Source: Streptomyces mirabilis (GTDB lineage: Bacteria > Actinomycetota > Actinomycetes > Streptomycetales > Streptomycetaceae). From it: a stretch of 64,000 bases of DNA. A program made the position numbers and the translations under genes. The notes below the pieces were generated by a model that was not told the origin of the DNA, did no database searches, and saw only the letters and a list, made by a program, of their open reading frames with translations. Positions 9,277 through 18,418 of this stretch are shown piece by piece. How positions within the stretch are numbered: position 1 is the first letter of the stretch; each line of letters opens with the position of its first letter. The stretch spans positions 434,001-498,000 of the forward strand of contig NZ_CP074103.1 in the NCBI RefSeq assembly GCF_018310535.1, written 5' to 3'.

Positions 9277-10491
9277 TCAGTCCGTTGCCGGGGCCTCAGC
9301 CCTCAACTGCTCAAGGAACGACTGGACGATCACGTTGACCATATGGCCATGCAGACCAGTGGTGTTTGCGAGAAGAAGCTCGTCCATCATGTCGTTCAGC
9401 CAGTCGTCGTTCTCCCGGCTGATGCTGTAGTGGTTGGGGGACGCTGCACCGCTCTCCTCCCCCAGGTGACTGTCTCGGAACTCGTCAGCGGCCTTGATGA
9501 GATCGGTGACCGAGACGTGGCGTGCCAGAGTGATGGAGGCGTCCAGGTACTGGCTCGGCTTGAGGTTTCTGAGCCCGAGCATTCGCTTGTCGCTGACCAT
9601 CTGGCGATTCACCGCGATTGCGACGTCGGCATGTAGCCGGATGTTGCGCTTCGCAGGCTTCGTACCGGTTCGTGTCGCCTGTGCCTGGCGGTAACTCCTC
9701 GCGAGCTCGATGTACGCGACCGGCAGCCCCTGCACCTTCTCGGCGAGCTGCGGCGGAAGAGCATCGAGCATTCGCCTCTCGGAGAATCCGCTGGTGGCCG
9801 GGAAAGCAGGCCCAGCGGCTCTCCGAAGGGTGACTGCGCCCCCAGACGACTCGCGTCCTCCTGGCGCCTCTTGTCCGTAGACGGGCAGATCGGCGGCAGC
9901 GAGCTCTTCAGACCGGAGACGTCGCGGCGGATTTTCAACTGGCGTCTGCGCAGGGATGGGTGTGGTTGCCGCAGGTGAGTCCAGGGCGTCGAGCCGTGCG
10001 CTTTCCGCAGCCTGCAGCCTGTTGATCGAGGGCGCGGGTTCGCGTTCGGCGGGCGTGCGTGTGCCCGCGGACTCCTCGTGAGCGACTCCAACGTGTTCGG
10101 GTGCGGCCGCTGGTGCGAGCTCGGTCGGCGTGCTCTCGGCGGTCGGCTGGTCCTGCACAGGCCCGGCTGGCTCACTGTCCACCGGAGGCTCGGGCACATG
10201 TACGTCCGTTGGACTGGCAGACGCGCCGGCATCCGAGGGCTCGGTCTGTTCGGGTGCGGCCGCTGGTGCGAGCTCGGTCGGCGTGCTCTCGGCGGTCGGC
10301 TGGTCCTGCAGGGGCCCGGCCGGCTCACTGTCCACCGGAGGTACCGAACCGGACGTCGTCTGGGGATCGCTGTTGATCTTGGAAAGGGCGCCAGACGCTG
10401 ACAGCTGGTTCAGCTTTCCGAAAGCAGCGCTGGCCTTCGGTGCCTTCCGCCGTCGAGCGGGAGTCTGACTCCCTCCTTTGGCTTCAGCCAT
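9277..10491 (-). CDS. ParB-like centromere-binding partner of ParA
   Basis: The 404-residue protein begins with a basic Ala/Lys-rich segment, then a long Pro/Glu/Ala-rich linker holding a duplicated ~29-residue unit (residues 53-81 and 104-132). The C-terminal third (about 285-350) is compact and looks like a ribbon-helix-helix DNA-binding region. Its ATG shares one base with the parA stop (TAATG), so the genes are co-translated. Position and architecture argue for the DNA-binding half of a plasmid partition system, recognising centromere sites such as elements A-C. It lacks an obvious ParB/Spo0J nuclease-type N-domain, so it belongs with small unrelated plasmid ParB analogues rather than canonical ParB. 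Confidence 0.65.
   Translation of the reverse strand: MAEAKGGSQTPARRRKAPKASAAFGKLNQLSASGALSKINSDPQTTSGSVPPVDSEPAGPLQDQPTAESTPTELAPAAAPEQTEPSDAGASASPTDVHVPEPPVDSEPAGPVQDQPTAESTPTELAPAAAPEHVGVAHEESAGTRTPAEREPAPSINRLQAAESARLDALDSPAATTPIPAQTPVENPPRRLRSEELAAADLPVYGQEAPGGRESSGGAVTLRRAAGPAFPATSGFSERRMLDALPPQLAEKVQGLPVAYIELARSYRQAQATRTGTKPAKRNIRLHADVAIAVNRQMVSDKRMLGLRNLKPSQYLDASITLARHVSVTDLIKAADEFRDSHLGEESGAASPNHYSISRENDDWLNDMMDELLLANTTGLHGHMVNVIVQSFLEQLRAEAPATD
10094..10341. repeat. Internal direct repeat in the ParB-like gene
   Basis: A ~95-base unit at 10094-10188 recurs at 10247-10341, almost identical and offset by 153 bases (51 codons), so the duplication keeps the reading frame. It lengthens the Pro/Ala/Glu linker of the protein and appears recent because silent positions also match. 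Confidence 0.85.
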
Positions 10492-11405
10492 TACTGGGCC
10501 TCCACCTCGTCCTTGAGCCAGGCAGCTTCTCGCTCGGCGATCACGGAAGCCGGAACTCCGAGCGCCTCGGCGAGTACTGACCCGAAGTGGCCGAAGTCGT
10601 CTGGAATCGAGCCCCAGGTGTCAGCGATGCCTTCGAGGAGAGGAATGGTGCCCTCCAGAAGATCCACGCTGGGAAGGCCGTCCGGGTGGTCGGCGCTCTC
10701 GCCGTTGATCAGCCCCTGGATGTAGTCGCGAGCGTTGGTGAAGCTGCTGCGCTTGGGGAACGACTTAGCGAGCATGACGAAGAGGTCGATGCGCTCGCCC
10801 ATCTCCTTGAGGAGGTCGAACGTAGTCGTCAGCTGGACCACATCGCCGACGTGCTGCTGGGTCGGAACGATCCCTCGCTTAGTCAGCATCCAGGCGGTCT
10901 TCAGGACCCCCTTGTCCGTGGGGCCAACGTCGATCACCAGGTGCTTGAAGCCTCGCGCCATGAGATCCGTGACCTGCTTGGCCATGGCGGGGCCCGTGTA
11001 CCCGACGACGGTTACGAGGGGCGGCCAGTCGTCTCCGGCTGCGGCCTGCCACTTGAGGCAGGTTTTGTTGGTGTCGTCGGCGTCTACGAGGAGAACGGGT
11101 TCGCCGGTGAGTGCCAGGATCAAGGCAACGTAGACGGACATCGTCGTCTTCATTACGCCGCCCTTGGCGTTGCCCATGGTGATCTTCACGCCGTCAGGCG
11201 TGTTGAGGGCAGCAAGGACGGCTGTCCTCAAGGGTTCCGGGAGGCTGTAGATCAGTTCCCGAACTTCGGTGCTGACGTGAGAAGGCACTGTCAGGGCAGG
11301 CGGCGTGATGTTCCCCGAAAGGAACGTCGCGGGAACCGCATCGGCTTCGCGGGCAGGAGAGGGCACCAAGCCCTGGGCCTGCTCCGTAGCGAGTTGCTCA
11401 GGCAT
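10491..11405 (-). CDS. parA: ParA-family partition ATPase
   Basis: The 304-residue protein has the deviant Walker A box KGGVMKTT (residues 81-88) with both signature lysines, the LLVDADDTN switch at about 104-112, and a Walker B-like LVIDVGP. ParA ATPases form dynamic patterns on the nucleoid that pull plasmid copies apart, stimulated by a ParB-type protein. The ~70-residue N-terminal extension before the Walker box is typical of plasmid ParAs that also repress their operon. Met at position 85 replaces the more usual glycine. The upstream region carries elements B and C, and the overlapping downstream gene is its likely partner. Confidence 0.9.
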   Translation of the reverse strand: MPEQLATEQAQGLVPSPAREADAVPATFLSGNITPPALTVPSHVSTEVRELIYSLPEPLRTAVLAALNTPDGVKITMGNAKGGVMKTTMSVYVALILALTGEPVLLVDADDTNKTCLKWQAAAGDDWPPLVTVVGYTGPAMAKQVTDLMARGFKHLVIDVGPTDKGVLKTAWMLTKRGIVPTQQHVGDVVQLTTTFDLLKEMGERIDLFVMLAKSFPKRSSFTNARDYIQGLINGESADHPDGLPSVDLLEGTIPLLEGIADTWGSIPDDFGHFGSVLAEALGVPASVIAEREAAWLKDEVEAQ

Positions 11406-11852
11406 GAGAGTGGAGTACCTGCTTACTTCTTGGCGAGTTGCTACTTGTCGGCCGAACAGTCCAGTCAGTCGACGCTTCGGCGACCCTCAGATTGCGGTGA
11501 GTGCCGTAGTGGTGGGGCTTCCTGATGGGGTGACGTGAAGCCCTACGTGCTTCTCGTGACCCGATCGCTGGTGCCCGACGGCTGGTCGCTGCGACGCCGA
11601 GCTTGCTGGGTTGCTGCCCGGGTGCCATCCAGTCCACTGGACGGCGGGCTCACGCTAGCAGAGATGAGATGACTCACTGGGGTTGGCACGCAGAAAGAAG
11701 CGTGCAAGGGGGGGTGGTGTGACGGCTTGGAACGCAGTCCGTCGGGCGAGTCTAGGGTCGCCCGGGTGTGACTCTGGAGTGTCTGCAGACCGGATTCAGG
11801 ACTGCGCTCGCTGGTCGAGATTCGGGGGAGCGGTCGACTGATAGAGCCGGTC

Positions 11853-11909
11853 GTGTCCCTGTGTCCCGCGCTGTGTCCCTTCCTGTGTCCTAGGTAGTGA
11901 ACATGTGAA
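11853..11909 (-). repeat. Partition-type repeat element B
   Basis: The element has the same 57-base layout as A and C: on the minus strand TTCACAT, three bases, CAC, TACCTA, then GGACAC boxes (plus-strand GTGTCC at 11885, 11873, 11861 and 11853). A TTGACC hexamer at 11916-11921 upstream and the TACCTA immediately before the first box make a promoter-like arrangement pointing toward parA, with the boxes overlying the expected start of transcription. This would allow autorepression by the bound protein. Confidence 0.8.
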
Positions 11910-12520
11910 AGTGCAGGTCAAAGCGTGTTTTTAAGATCCCTTTACTGAGCGCAAGAGCTGATCTTGTGAGGCCTCGGTAGGCGATCTGCGCCTCAGTCTT
12001 CCTCTCGAATGCGTTAATTTAAGACATCAGGCGTATGTCAACTATTCGTGTCAATAGGTAAATTCAACCCATGTGCGCGCTGCGTCGCGACCGGCCAAAG
12101 ACTCGGAGGGAGGGAGGATCCGTCCTCCGAGGGCGGACCGTTCCGACGTGGAGCAGGTGAACCACGTCGGCGCTCATGGCCTCAACGAAGGACACGAACG
12201 GGTGAATCGGCTATCCCTCGCGCGGTGGCTCGCTTGGCCCGGGGGCCGGAGGTCGGGGCGCGGTCAGTCTGCCGACTTGCACCTGTCGGTAGGGCGTTGC
12301 GCGGGGTCGAGCGCGACTGCCGACACGTCGACCTCGCATCGGCGAGTTGACGAGCGATGACGCGGGTGGGGTACGTCCGACGCTCAACGAAGCAGCTTCC
12401 CTGGGTGGCCGGCGCGACCTTGACTGGCGGGCCGAGCGGGAGGAGTCGCGCACACGGTCGACGACCATGGCAATAGCGAGGAGTCGCTCGGCCGGGCCGC
12501 CAAGCGTGACCGTCTCGCAG

Positions 12521-12577
12521 GTGTCCCTGTGTCCCGCCCTGTGTCCCGCCCTGTGTCCTAGGTAGTGAACATGTGAA
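12521..12577 (-). repeat. Partition-type repeat element C
   Basis: This element is nearly identical to B over ~70 bases, including TTGACA (12584-12589), TTCACAT, CAC, TACCTA and four GGACAC boxes (plus-strand GTGTCC at 12553, 12541, 12529, 12521) with 12-12-8 spacing. It is oriented like A and B and lies about 670 bases upstream of B with no gene between. Confidence 0.8.
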
Positions 12578-12720
12578 AGTTCATGTCAAGGCCGCTGGAA
12601 CGCTGAAGTGCACGAACCAGCGCGTCTTGTGGATCAGCCTGCCGAAACCGGCGCGAGGGTGCCGTGTTGCCTGTCAGGCTGAGCCCTCGCATAACCGGGA
12701 ACGTACGGACGGAACGCACC

Positions 12721-15700
12721 ATGGCACGCAGCCCGCTCACCGCCGCTCAGCAGCGGCGGGTGCAGTGGAAGACCATCGACGGGGCGCTCGCCCCCTTCTC
12801 CACCGATTCGCTCACGGTGCTCCTCCAGGCCGCGCTGGCGTCTCCGGGCTGTTCCCGCGTTCACGATCACCTCCTGCTGCTGTGGACCCGCACTCTGCGA
12901 ACTCCAGCGCGTACCGGTGCTGCTGCGGCCGCGGCGGCCGCGGCGGACTTGCCGGGGCTGGTCGAGGCCGCCGGGCGCGCGGCGCCCGGGCGCGGCGTGG
13001 TGACCGACCGGGTTCCCAGCGACGTACGGGGCAGGGTCCGGTTCGCCACGTCGGCGGGGGAGCGGCTGCTGGTCCATCCCGGGCAGCTCGCGCACCCCCT
13101 CCTGGTCCTGCGCAGCTTGCAGCTGACCGCGCTGGCTGTTGATGAACCGGCGCGCGCAGCGGTCGGGTTCGGATTGAGCGACGTTCTCGAGCTCGCGCTG
13201 CGCCTGAGCGACCACACCCTCACCGCGGTGTCCCCGGCGTGGCCGGCTGGCGCGCCGGACGAGGACCCGCAGGTCGTGTGCGCTCTCACCGAGGACGAGG
13301 TCGGCGCCGCCCGTCTGCTGGCCGGCGCGGACCTGGACGCGGTCACCGCCGCGTGCGGGCAGCCGGCGGACGCCGCGCGGGCGCTGGATTGGCTGACCGA
13401 ACCGATCGAGGGCCTTCCGCTGCGCTACCACCCGCAGGCGCCGCTGCTCGGGCCGGTCCTCGCGGTCACCGCGCACGGCCGGCGGGTAGCGGTGCCGGCC
13501 TGCGCCGCGACCGATGCCCTCGCCCCGTCCGCCGGCCGCCTGCTTGGCGCTCTTCCCGCCTCGGCGGTGGAGGCCGCCGAGGAGCGGTTGCAGGACCTCG
13601 TCGTCTCCCGCACCGCGCAGTTGCTGGGCATGGAAGAAGTCCCGGCCCGTCCCGGCCGGGTGTGCGTGCTGTCCGCACCCGCCGACCGCTACGACATCGC
13701 GATCGTCAGCGCGCTGGCCGAGGGCGCCCTGTCGGCCCGGATCGAGGAAGCGCGTTCCGTCCTGGGCGAGTTGGCGACGGGGCGGGGCCGCCTGGTCGTC
13801 TACGGCGGGCCGCGGTTCCTGGGCCCGGAGCTCATCGAGGACACCGTCTACCTGCACACCGAGGAACTCGCCGAGATCCTTGCCGACGCAGAAGGTGACC
13901 TGGCCGTACTGGCCCTGTTCATCCTGGAACTCACCGAACACCCGGGCGTGCACGGCGTCTTCTACCGCGACGTGCTGCACGCGTGGACCGCGTGGCGGCG
14001 CGAGACGACGCTGCTGCCGCCGGGCCCGTACCGCGACGAGGTCGCCGCCGTCTCGCCGGCCGTGCACGACGTGTCATGGGAACGGGCCGCGGCGTGGGCG
14101 GCCACCGACGAGGTGCTGGCCGCCGCTGAACTGCCCGAAGCCCTCCACTGGCGCTTCGCCCGACTGGACAAGCCCGACCCGGACCCCGTGGGCGAGCACG
14201 CCGACCTTGTCTACCCCACCTCGACGGGCCAGATGATCGCGCACGTCTCCACGCTCCCACCGCTCGTGGTCGTCGCCACCGTCCGCCCCGGCCCGGACAC
14301 GTTCCTCGACCCAGGCACGATGACCGGACTCGCGGACGCCCTGCGCACCACCCTGGTCACCTGTCCCACGGTCGCCGACCACGCCACGCTCCCCGACGGC
14401 GCCCCCATCGTCATCGAGCTGACCGCAACCGCCGAGCCCCACCAGCCCCCGGCGACCGCCGGCGTGGACACTGAACCCGACGGCGACCCGGAAGCGGGGG
14501 AGCGGTTGCTGCTGCACGTCGGCGCAGATCCGGACCGCGCCCGCATCGGCGTGGACATCGACCCTCCGCTGCTGGCCGCGTTCACCGGCGACGGCCGCCA
14601 GGGACACCACATCGTCGGCCAGGTGCTGCACCACCTGCTCGACCAGATCCGCCAGGCCCGCGGCGCCGGCCCCGGCACCGACCGGGAGACCTACCTGGCG
14701 GAATGGGACACAGCCCACCCGGTCCTGCGCCTGAGCGGCGCCACCAACTCCTGGCCCGCCACCGCACCCGCCTACACCCTGCCGCGCTCGCCCCACCTGC
14801 ACGCCCGCGCCCTGAGCACCGCGGCCGCGGCCGTCCGCCGAGCCCGGATCCCGGCCGGCACATGGAGCGGCCCGCAGGCTTACGCCCGGGGCGGTCCCGC
14901 CGAGCAACTGCTCCACGCGCTGGAGGAGATGCTCGCCGAGGAGATCCGCGCGCACCGGCCCGACCTGGTCGACGAGTTGGCCCGCCACCTGAACGCCGCC
15001 TGGGCCAGCCGCACGCGCGGCGACGCCGAGGCCGCCGCGAACCTGACGGCGCCGTGGGCGGAGAACTGGATCGAGGAGGCAGGCCGGCGCCAGAGCGACG
15101 GCGCCAACGCGACCTCCGCACTGCAACTCCTGCTCCAGCAGGCGATCGCCACCCCGCCCGCCGGCGAAAAGCCCGTCGACACGATCGCGGTCGCCGAGCT
15201 CGTCGCCCTGGCCGAGCTCGTACGACACTGCGGCACCACCGCAGTCGCCGCCGCTCGCCGCCTGCACGACCTCCACCTGCAGATCCACCCCACCGGCGTC
15301 TTCACCCTCACCGACACCCCCGACCCCGACACCCCCGACCCCGACTCGGCCGACATCCAGGGCACGGACGCCGAACTCGCCGCCCACCTCGGCTTCGACG
15401 CCCACGCCTACCAAAGCGCCCGCCAGCAGCACCGCATCACCCGGGCCGCGACCGCCGATCCCGAGCCGCTCGACGCCGCCACCGTCCTGGCCGGCCCGGG
15501 CATCCGCACGGCGACCGAGTACACCCAGGCGGAGCTGCCACCCCGCAGCCACCTCGCCCAGGCCGACCGGCTGCTGCGCCAGCACTGGAACTGCGGCCTG
15601 GCCGCCCTGGGCGCCGTGCTGGCCACCGCCGTCGACTGGACCACCGGCCCGCAAGGCACCACCGCCGTCACGGCTGAAGACCTCCTACGCGAAGCCGCCG

Positions 15701-16467
15701 CTTGGTCGAACCTGCCCGACGAGGAGCTGATCGCCGCCACCGAGCGGCTGACCCTGCACCCGGGCAACGCGGCCTCCGTCGGAGCGCATCCCTACACCGA
15801 GGTCGAGCGGCGCACCCGCCCCATGACCCACCCCCTGATCACCGCCGGGGACCGGCTGCTCGTCCTTCCCTGGCTCGTCCACGCCGCCCAGGAGCTCTAC
15901 GCCGGCTACATCGACGAAGGACGACTGCCCCGTCCCGATGTCCCCGATCCTGTCGGGAAGGCCCTGCTCCGCCACCGTCAGCAGCTCGACGAGCTCCTGG
16001 AGAGCGACCTCAAGGAGATCGCCCAGCGGGCAGGTCTGCCCCACCGCTTCCGCCTGCTGGAGAAGACTGCCGCCTCTCTCGGCATCCCCGGCCTGACCGG
16101 CGAAGTCGACCTGCTCATCGCCGACCCGGACCGCGGGAGGCTGTGGGTGATCGAGGCGAAGAACCCGGTACCCGCCGTGGCACCGCACGCCGTCCTCCAG
16201 CACATCCAGCGCTTCACGACCCGCTACCGCGACAAGCTCCTGGCCAAGACGGCCACCATCGCCGCCTTCCCCGGACAAGCCGCGGGGGCCTGCCGGGCCG
16301 CTTCCGAACAGCCTTGGCAGGTGCTGCCGTTGATGGTGACCCGCGCTGTGGAGCCCGCCGCGTTCGTCACCGACCCCCGCGTCCCGTACACCACCGCCGA
16401 CAACCTCGCCCACGTCCTCACCGCGCCGGGCGACCCCGCCCCGGGCTGGATCCCACGCCGGGACTGA
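12721..16467 (+). CDS. Very large protein with C-terminal PD-(D/E)XK-like nuclease motif
   Basis: The 1,248-residue protein shows no recognised domain over its first ~1,100 residues, which alternate helical and Pro/Asp-rich segments (for example around 860-880). Near the C-terminus D1130 in GEVDLLI is followed by E1145-A-K1147 in VIEAKN, the pattern of PD-(D/E)XK/NERD-like endonuclease cores. A DNA-processing or defence role is therefore plausible. The ATG at 12721 is preferred over a TTG-type start 57 bases upstream because the upstream codons look non-coding. The ribosome site is weak (GGAACG). It is next to the proposed centromere and transcribed away from it. Confidence 0.7.
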   Translation: MARSPLTAAQQRRVQWKTIDGALAPFSTDSLTVLLQAALASPGCSRVHDHLLLLWTRTLRTPARTGAAAAAAAAADLPGLVEAAGRAAPGRGVVTDRVPSDVRGRVRFATSAGERLLVHPGQLAHPLLVLRSLQLTALAVDEPARAAVGFGLSDVLELALRLSDHTLTAVSPAWPAGAPDEDPQVVCALTEDEVGAARLLAGADLDAVTAACGQPADAARALDWLTEPIEGLPLRYHPQAPLLGPVLAVTAHGRRVAVPACAATDALAPSAGRLLGALPASAVEAAEERLQDLVVSRTAQLLGMEEVPARPGRVCVLSAPADRYDIAIVSALAEGALSARIEEARSVLGELATGRGRLVVYGGPRFLGPELIEDTVYLHTEELAEILADAEGDLAVLALFILELTEHPGVHGVFYRDVLHAWTAWRRETTLLPPGPYRDEVAAVSPAVHDVSWERAAAWAATDEVLAAAELPEALHWRFARLDKPDPDPVGEHADLVYPTSTGQMIAHVSTLPPLVVVATVRPGPDTFLDPGTMTGLADALRTTLVTCPTVADHATLPDGAPIVIELTATAEPHQPPATAGVDTEPDGDPEAGERLLLHVGADPDRARIGVDIDPPLLAAFTGDGRQGHHIVGQVLHHLLDQIRQARGAGPGTDRETYLAEWDTAHPVLRLSGATNSWPATAPAYTLPRSPHLHARALSTAAAAVRRARIPAGTWSGPQAYARGGPAEQLLHALEEMLAEEIRAHRPDLVDELARHLNAAWASRTRGDAEAAANLTAPWAENWIEEAGRRQSDGANATSALQLLLQQAIATPPAGEKPVDTIAVAELVALAELVRHCGTTAVAAARRLHDLHLQIHPTGVFTLTDTPDPDTPDPDSADIQGTDAELAAHLGFDAHAYQSARQQHRITRAATADPEPLDAATVLAGPGIRTATEYTQAELPPRSHLAQADRLLRQHWNCGLAALGAVLATAVDWTTGPQGTTAVTAEDLLREAAAWSNLPDEELIAATERLTLHPGNAASVGAHPYTEVERRTRPMTHPLITAGDRLLVLPWLVHAAQELYAGYIDEGRLPRPDVPDPVGKALLRHRQQLDELLESDLKEIAQRAGLPHRFRLLEKTAASLGIPGLTGEVDLLIADPDRGRLWVIEAKNPVPAVAPHAVLQHIQRFTTRYRDKLLAKTATIAAFPGQAAGACRAASEQPWQVLPLMVTRAVEPAAFVTDPRVPYTTADNLAHVLTAPGDPAPGWIPRRD

Positions 16468-16477
16468 ACCGGCCCTG

Positions 16478-16493
16478 CCGGGGCATGCCCCGG
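16478..16493 (+). terminator. Palindrome after the large nuclease-like gene
   Basis: A perfect 16-base palindrome centred on CATG lies 10 bases after the stop at 16467. It probably acts as a terminator hairpin, although no T-tract follows, as is common in these genomes. Confidence 0.5.
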
Positions 16494-16709
16494 CCCTAGG
16501 GGCACGTACGGGTCCGCGCGGCGAAGAGGCCGCCGAGGCCGGTGCGGCGTGACGGCATGCGACGGCACACGAGTTGTGTGCCGCAAGTGGCGGGGGAGCG
16601 GCCGGCGGCGGGGCGGCGCAGGTACGCGACCGACTCGAAGCGGCTGGGCGGCAGGAGAAGCTCGTCAGTGCCTCAGGCCGGGACCTTCAATCGGTGATCC
16701 GAGAGGCAG

Positions 16710-16747
16710 AGAGCCCGGTCCGCGCTGCTCAGCGCGGACCGGGCTCT
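16710..16747 (-). terminator. Terminator of the six-gene minus-strand operon
   Basis: A 17-bp perfect stem (16710-16726 with 16731-16747) and 4-base loop sit 20 bases beyond the stop of the last gene in the operon that begins at 19780. It also faces the end of the plus-strand large gene and may work in both directions. Confidence 0.75.
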
Positions 16748-16766
16748 CATGGTGCGGGGAGGTAGG

Positions 16767-17453
16767 TCAGGGCGGGGTGTCGTCGTAGGCGAGGTGAGCC
16801 AGGAGGAGAACCTCGGGGCGGCCGAGGAGGTTGTCGGGGTCTGCGTGGGTCCGGTACAGGGAGAGTGCCGCCTCGGCGAGGATGAGCAGCTCTGTGCGGC
16901 AGAAGACTTCGTCGATGTCCGGGGCGTCGGGAAGGCCGTTGTCGAGGGCGTCCATGCTGGTCGCGAGGCGCTCCAGCAGCAGCGCCACTTCGGGCGTCAC
17001 GCCCTGCTGGGGAAGCGGGTGGGCCTGTTTGAGGGTGAGGCAGGCGCGGGCCAGTGTCACCAGGTCGGAGTCCGTGAGATCGCCGCGGGCGACCGGCACG
17101 AGTGAAGAGCCGGAGAGGCCGAGCAGCCGCCACAGCCCGTCCGGCGCCCGGCCGTTGGTGGTCGGCTCGGCCTGACCCGGGTTTTCCTCGGCGGGGGTGG
17201 CGACGAAGCGCAGCCAGAACCGGCCGTCGCCGGAGTGCATGTCCAGAGTGTCGGGATGGGTACTGCTGACGCGGCCCGGGGGCTGGGCACGCAGGAGTCG
17301 GCGGGCGGCCAGGAGGACGTCCAGGCCGGGCAGTTCCCGGTGGTCGGGGTCGGCGGGCTGGGTCCAGCCGGTTTCGGTGCGGACGTGGACGGTGTAGTCG
17401 GCGTCGGGGTCGATCAGCTGGCGGGCGGTGGCGTAGGCACGGTCGGGGGTCAT
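16767..17453 (-). CDS. Unrecognised 228-residue protein, last gene of operon 1
   Basis: I do not recognise a family. The N-terminal ~70 residues read as a small beta-rich domain (DADYTVHVRTETGW ... LDVLLAARRLLR), followed by acidic helical segments with several Leu-rich stretches. There is no signal peptide or membrane segment. The ATG at 17453 overlaps the previous stop as ATGA. It is the last of six genes read from the promoter motif at 19873-19903. Confidence 0.7.
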   Translation of the reverse strand: MTPDRAYATARQLIDPDADYTVHVRTETGWTQPADPDHRELPGLDVLLAARRLLRAQPPGRVSSTHPDTLDMHSGDGRFWLRFVATPAEENPGQAEPTTNGRAPDGLWRLLGLSGSSLVPVARGDLTDSDLVTLARACLTLKQAHPLPQQGVTPEVALLLERLATSMDALDNGLPDAPDIDEVFCRTELLILAEAALSLYRTHADPDNLLGRPEVLLLAHLAYDDTPP

Positions 17454-17974
17454 GCTGCGGTCTCCTCGGCGCCGGGGCGGTGCTCGTGTTCGCCGCTGTT
17501 GTTCACCTTGACGAGCAGCAGGCCAGCCTCGTCGCGCTGGTCCTCGATGTGGATGTAGGGGACGTCGGTGTCGGGGCCCCACTGGGCGCGCCGGCGGATG
17601 AGGATGCTGACGCCGAAGACCTGGATCTCGTAGACGTCGCTGGGGGTGTTGTCCTTGGGGGAGGCGTCGACCACGGTGATCGAGGCGTCGCGGACGCGGT
17701 GGAGTTCGGGGTCTGGCATGGGGGTTCCCGGGGGTGTCGGCGTGGGGGAGTAGGTGGCGGGGTCGAGTGCGAGGAGGGCGTCGGCGATGGCCGAGGACAG
17801 GTGGGAGGGGACGAGGTTGGAGTTCTGCAGCAGCGCGAGCTTGTCGTGCGGGGTGGGCGCGTAGTCGATCGCGTCGAGCACCTTCTGGTCCTCGGCGTCG
17901 TCGCACGCCCACTGCTGGGCTTCGGCGAGGAGGGCTTCGTAGAGAGAGCCGGCTGCGTCATGCGGAGTGTTCAT
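17450..17974 (-). CDS. Unrecognised 174-residue acidic protein, operon 1
   Basis: The N-terminal half is helical and acidic (LYEALLAEAQQWACDDAEDQ). The C-terminal half is beta-rich (DVYEIQVFGVSILIRRRAQW, then VPYIHIEDQ). No family is recognised. The start ATG at 17974 overlaps the preceding stop, and its own stop overlaps the next start, so translation of three consecutive genes is likely coupled. Function is unknown. Confidence 0.7.
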   Translation of the reverse strand: MNTPHDAAGSLYEALLAEAQQWACDDAEDQKVLDAIDYAPTPHDKLALLQNSNLVPSHLSSAIADALLALDPATYSPTPTPPGTPMPDPELHRVRDASITVVDASPKDNTPSDVYEIQVFGVSILIRRRAQWGPDTDVPYIHIEDQRDEAGLLLVKVNNSGEHEHRPGAEETAA

Positions 17975-18393
17975 GGGTGCCTCAGGTCGGGGTGCCGGGC
18001 CCCTGCGGGGCCCGGCACCGGAACGGGGTGTGGTCGGGAGGGCCGGAGCTTCTCGGCGATCAGTTCGTTGATGACCTGGTCGAGCGGGGGAAGGGCGGCG
18101 TGCTGCCTCTCCATGTCCTGGAGGCGGGCACGTTCGCGCTCCACGTACGTGGGGTCGGTGGGGGAGCCGTCGGGTTCGCAGCGCATCAGGTGCTTGCCGA
18201 TCCAGTAGGCGGAGAACGTCGGCTCGGTGTGGCCGTTGAAGGCGACGCGGCCGTCGATGCGGCTGGTGACGGTCCAGACATGAACCTGGCGTGCGCCGAG
18301 GATGTGGTGGCGCCACAGCTCGCTGCGCTCGGCGTAGGTGGCGCCGATCTCGGGGAGGGGCTTCGGTCGGCGCGCAGGCTTGGAGTTGGTCAC
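17971..18393 (-). CDS. Unrecognised 140-residue protein, operon 1
   Basis: The protein has a basic N-terminus (MTNSKPARRPKP), a central region with several Trp/His residues (LWRHHILGARQVHVWTV) and a helical, charged C-terminus ending in Pro/His repeats. No family is recognised. It is cytoplasmic by sequence and coupled to the downstream gene by an ATGA overlap. Confidence 0.65.
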   Translation of the reverse strand: MTNSKPARRPKPLPEIGATYAERSELWRHHILGARQVHVWTVTSRIDGRVAFNGHTEPTFSAYWIGKHLMRCEPDGSPTDPTYVERERARLQDMERQHAALPPLDQVINELIAEKLRPSRPHPVPVPGPAGARHPDLRHP

Positions 18394-18418
18394 GGAAGCG
18401 GCCTTCGCGGTGGGTGGG

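Larger units (their letters stand above)
11406..12720. other. Large non-coding region upstream of parA, candidate centromere
   Basis: No gene is supported in these 1.3 kb. It holds elements B and C, a small hairpin near 11686-11705, and a markedly AT-rich patch at about 12010-12070. In that patch, on the minus strand, three TTGA-starting blocks (at 12062, 12049 and 12036 in plus coordinates) recur exactly 13 bases apart, two of them TTGACA. The combination of phased repeats, low GC and position next to parA suggests a partition or origin region. Confidence 0.6.

Noticed and set aside
14074..15654. Long minus-strand frame opposite the large nuclease-like gene.
   Set aside because: Gly/Val-rich shadow without family or start signals. 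The plus-strand protein has a consistent coding pattern.
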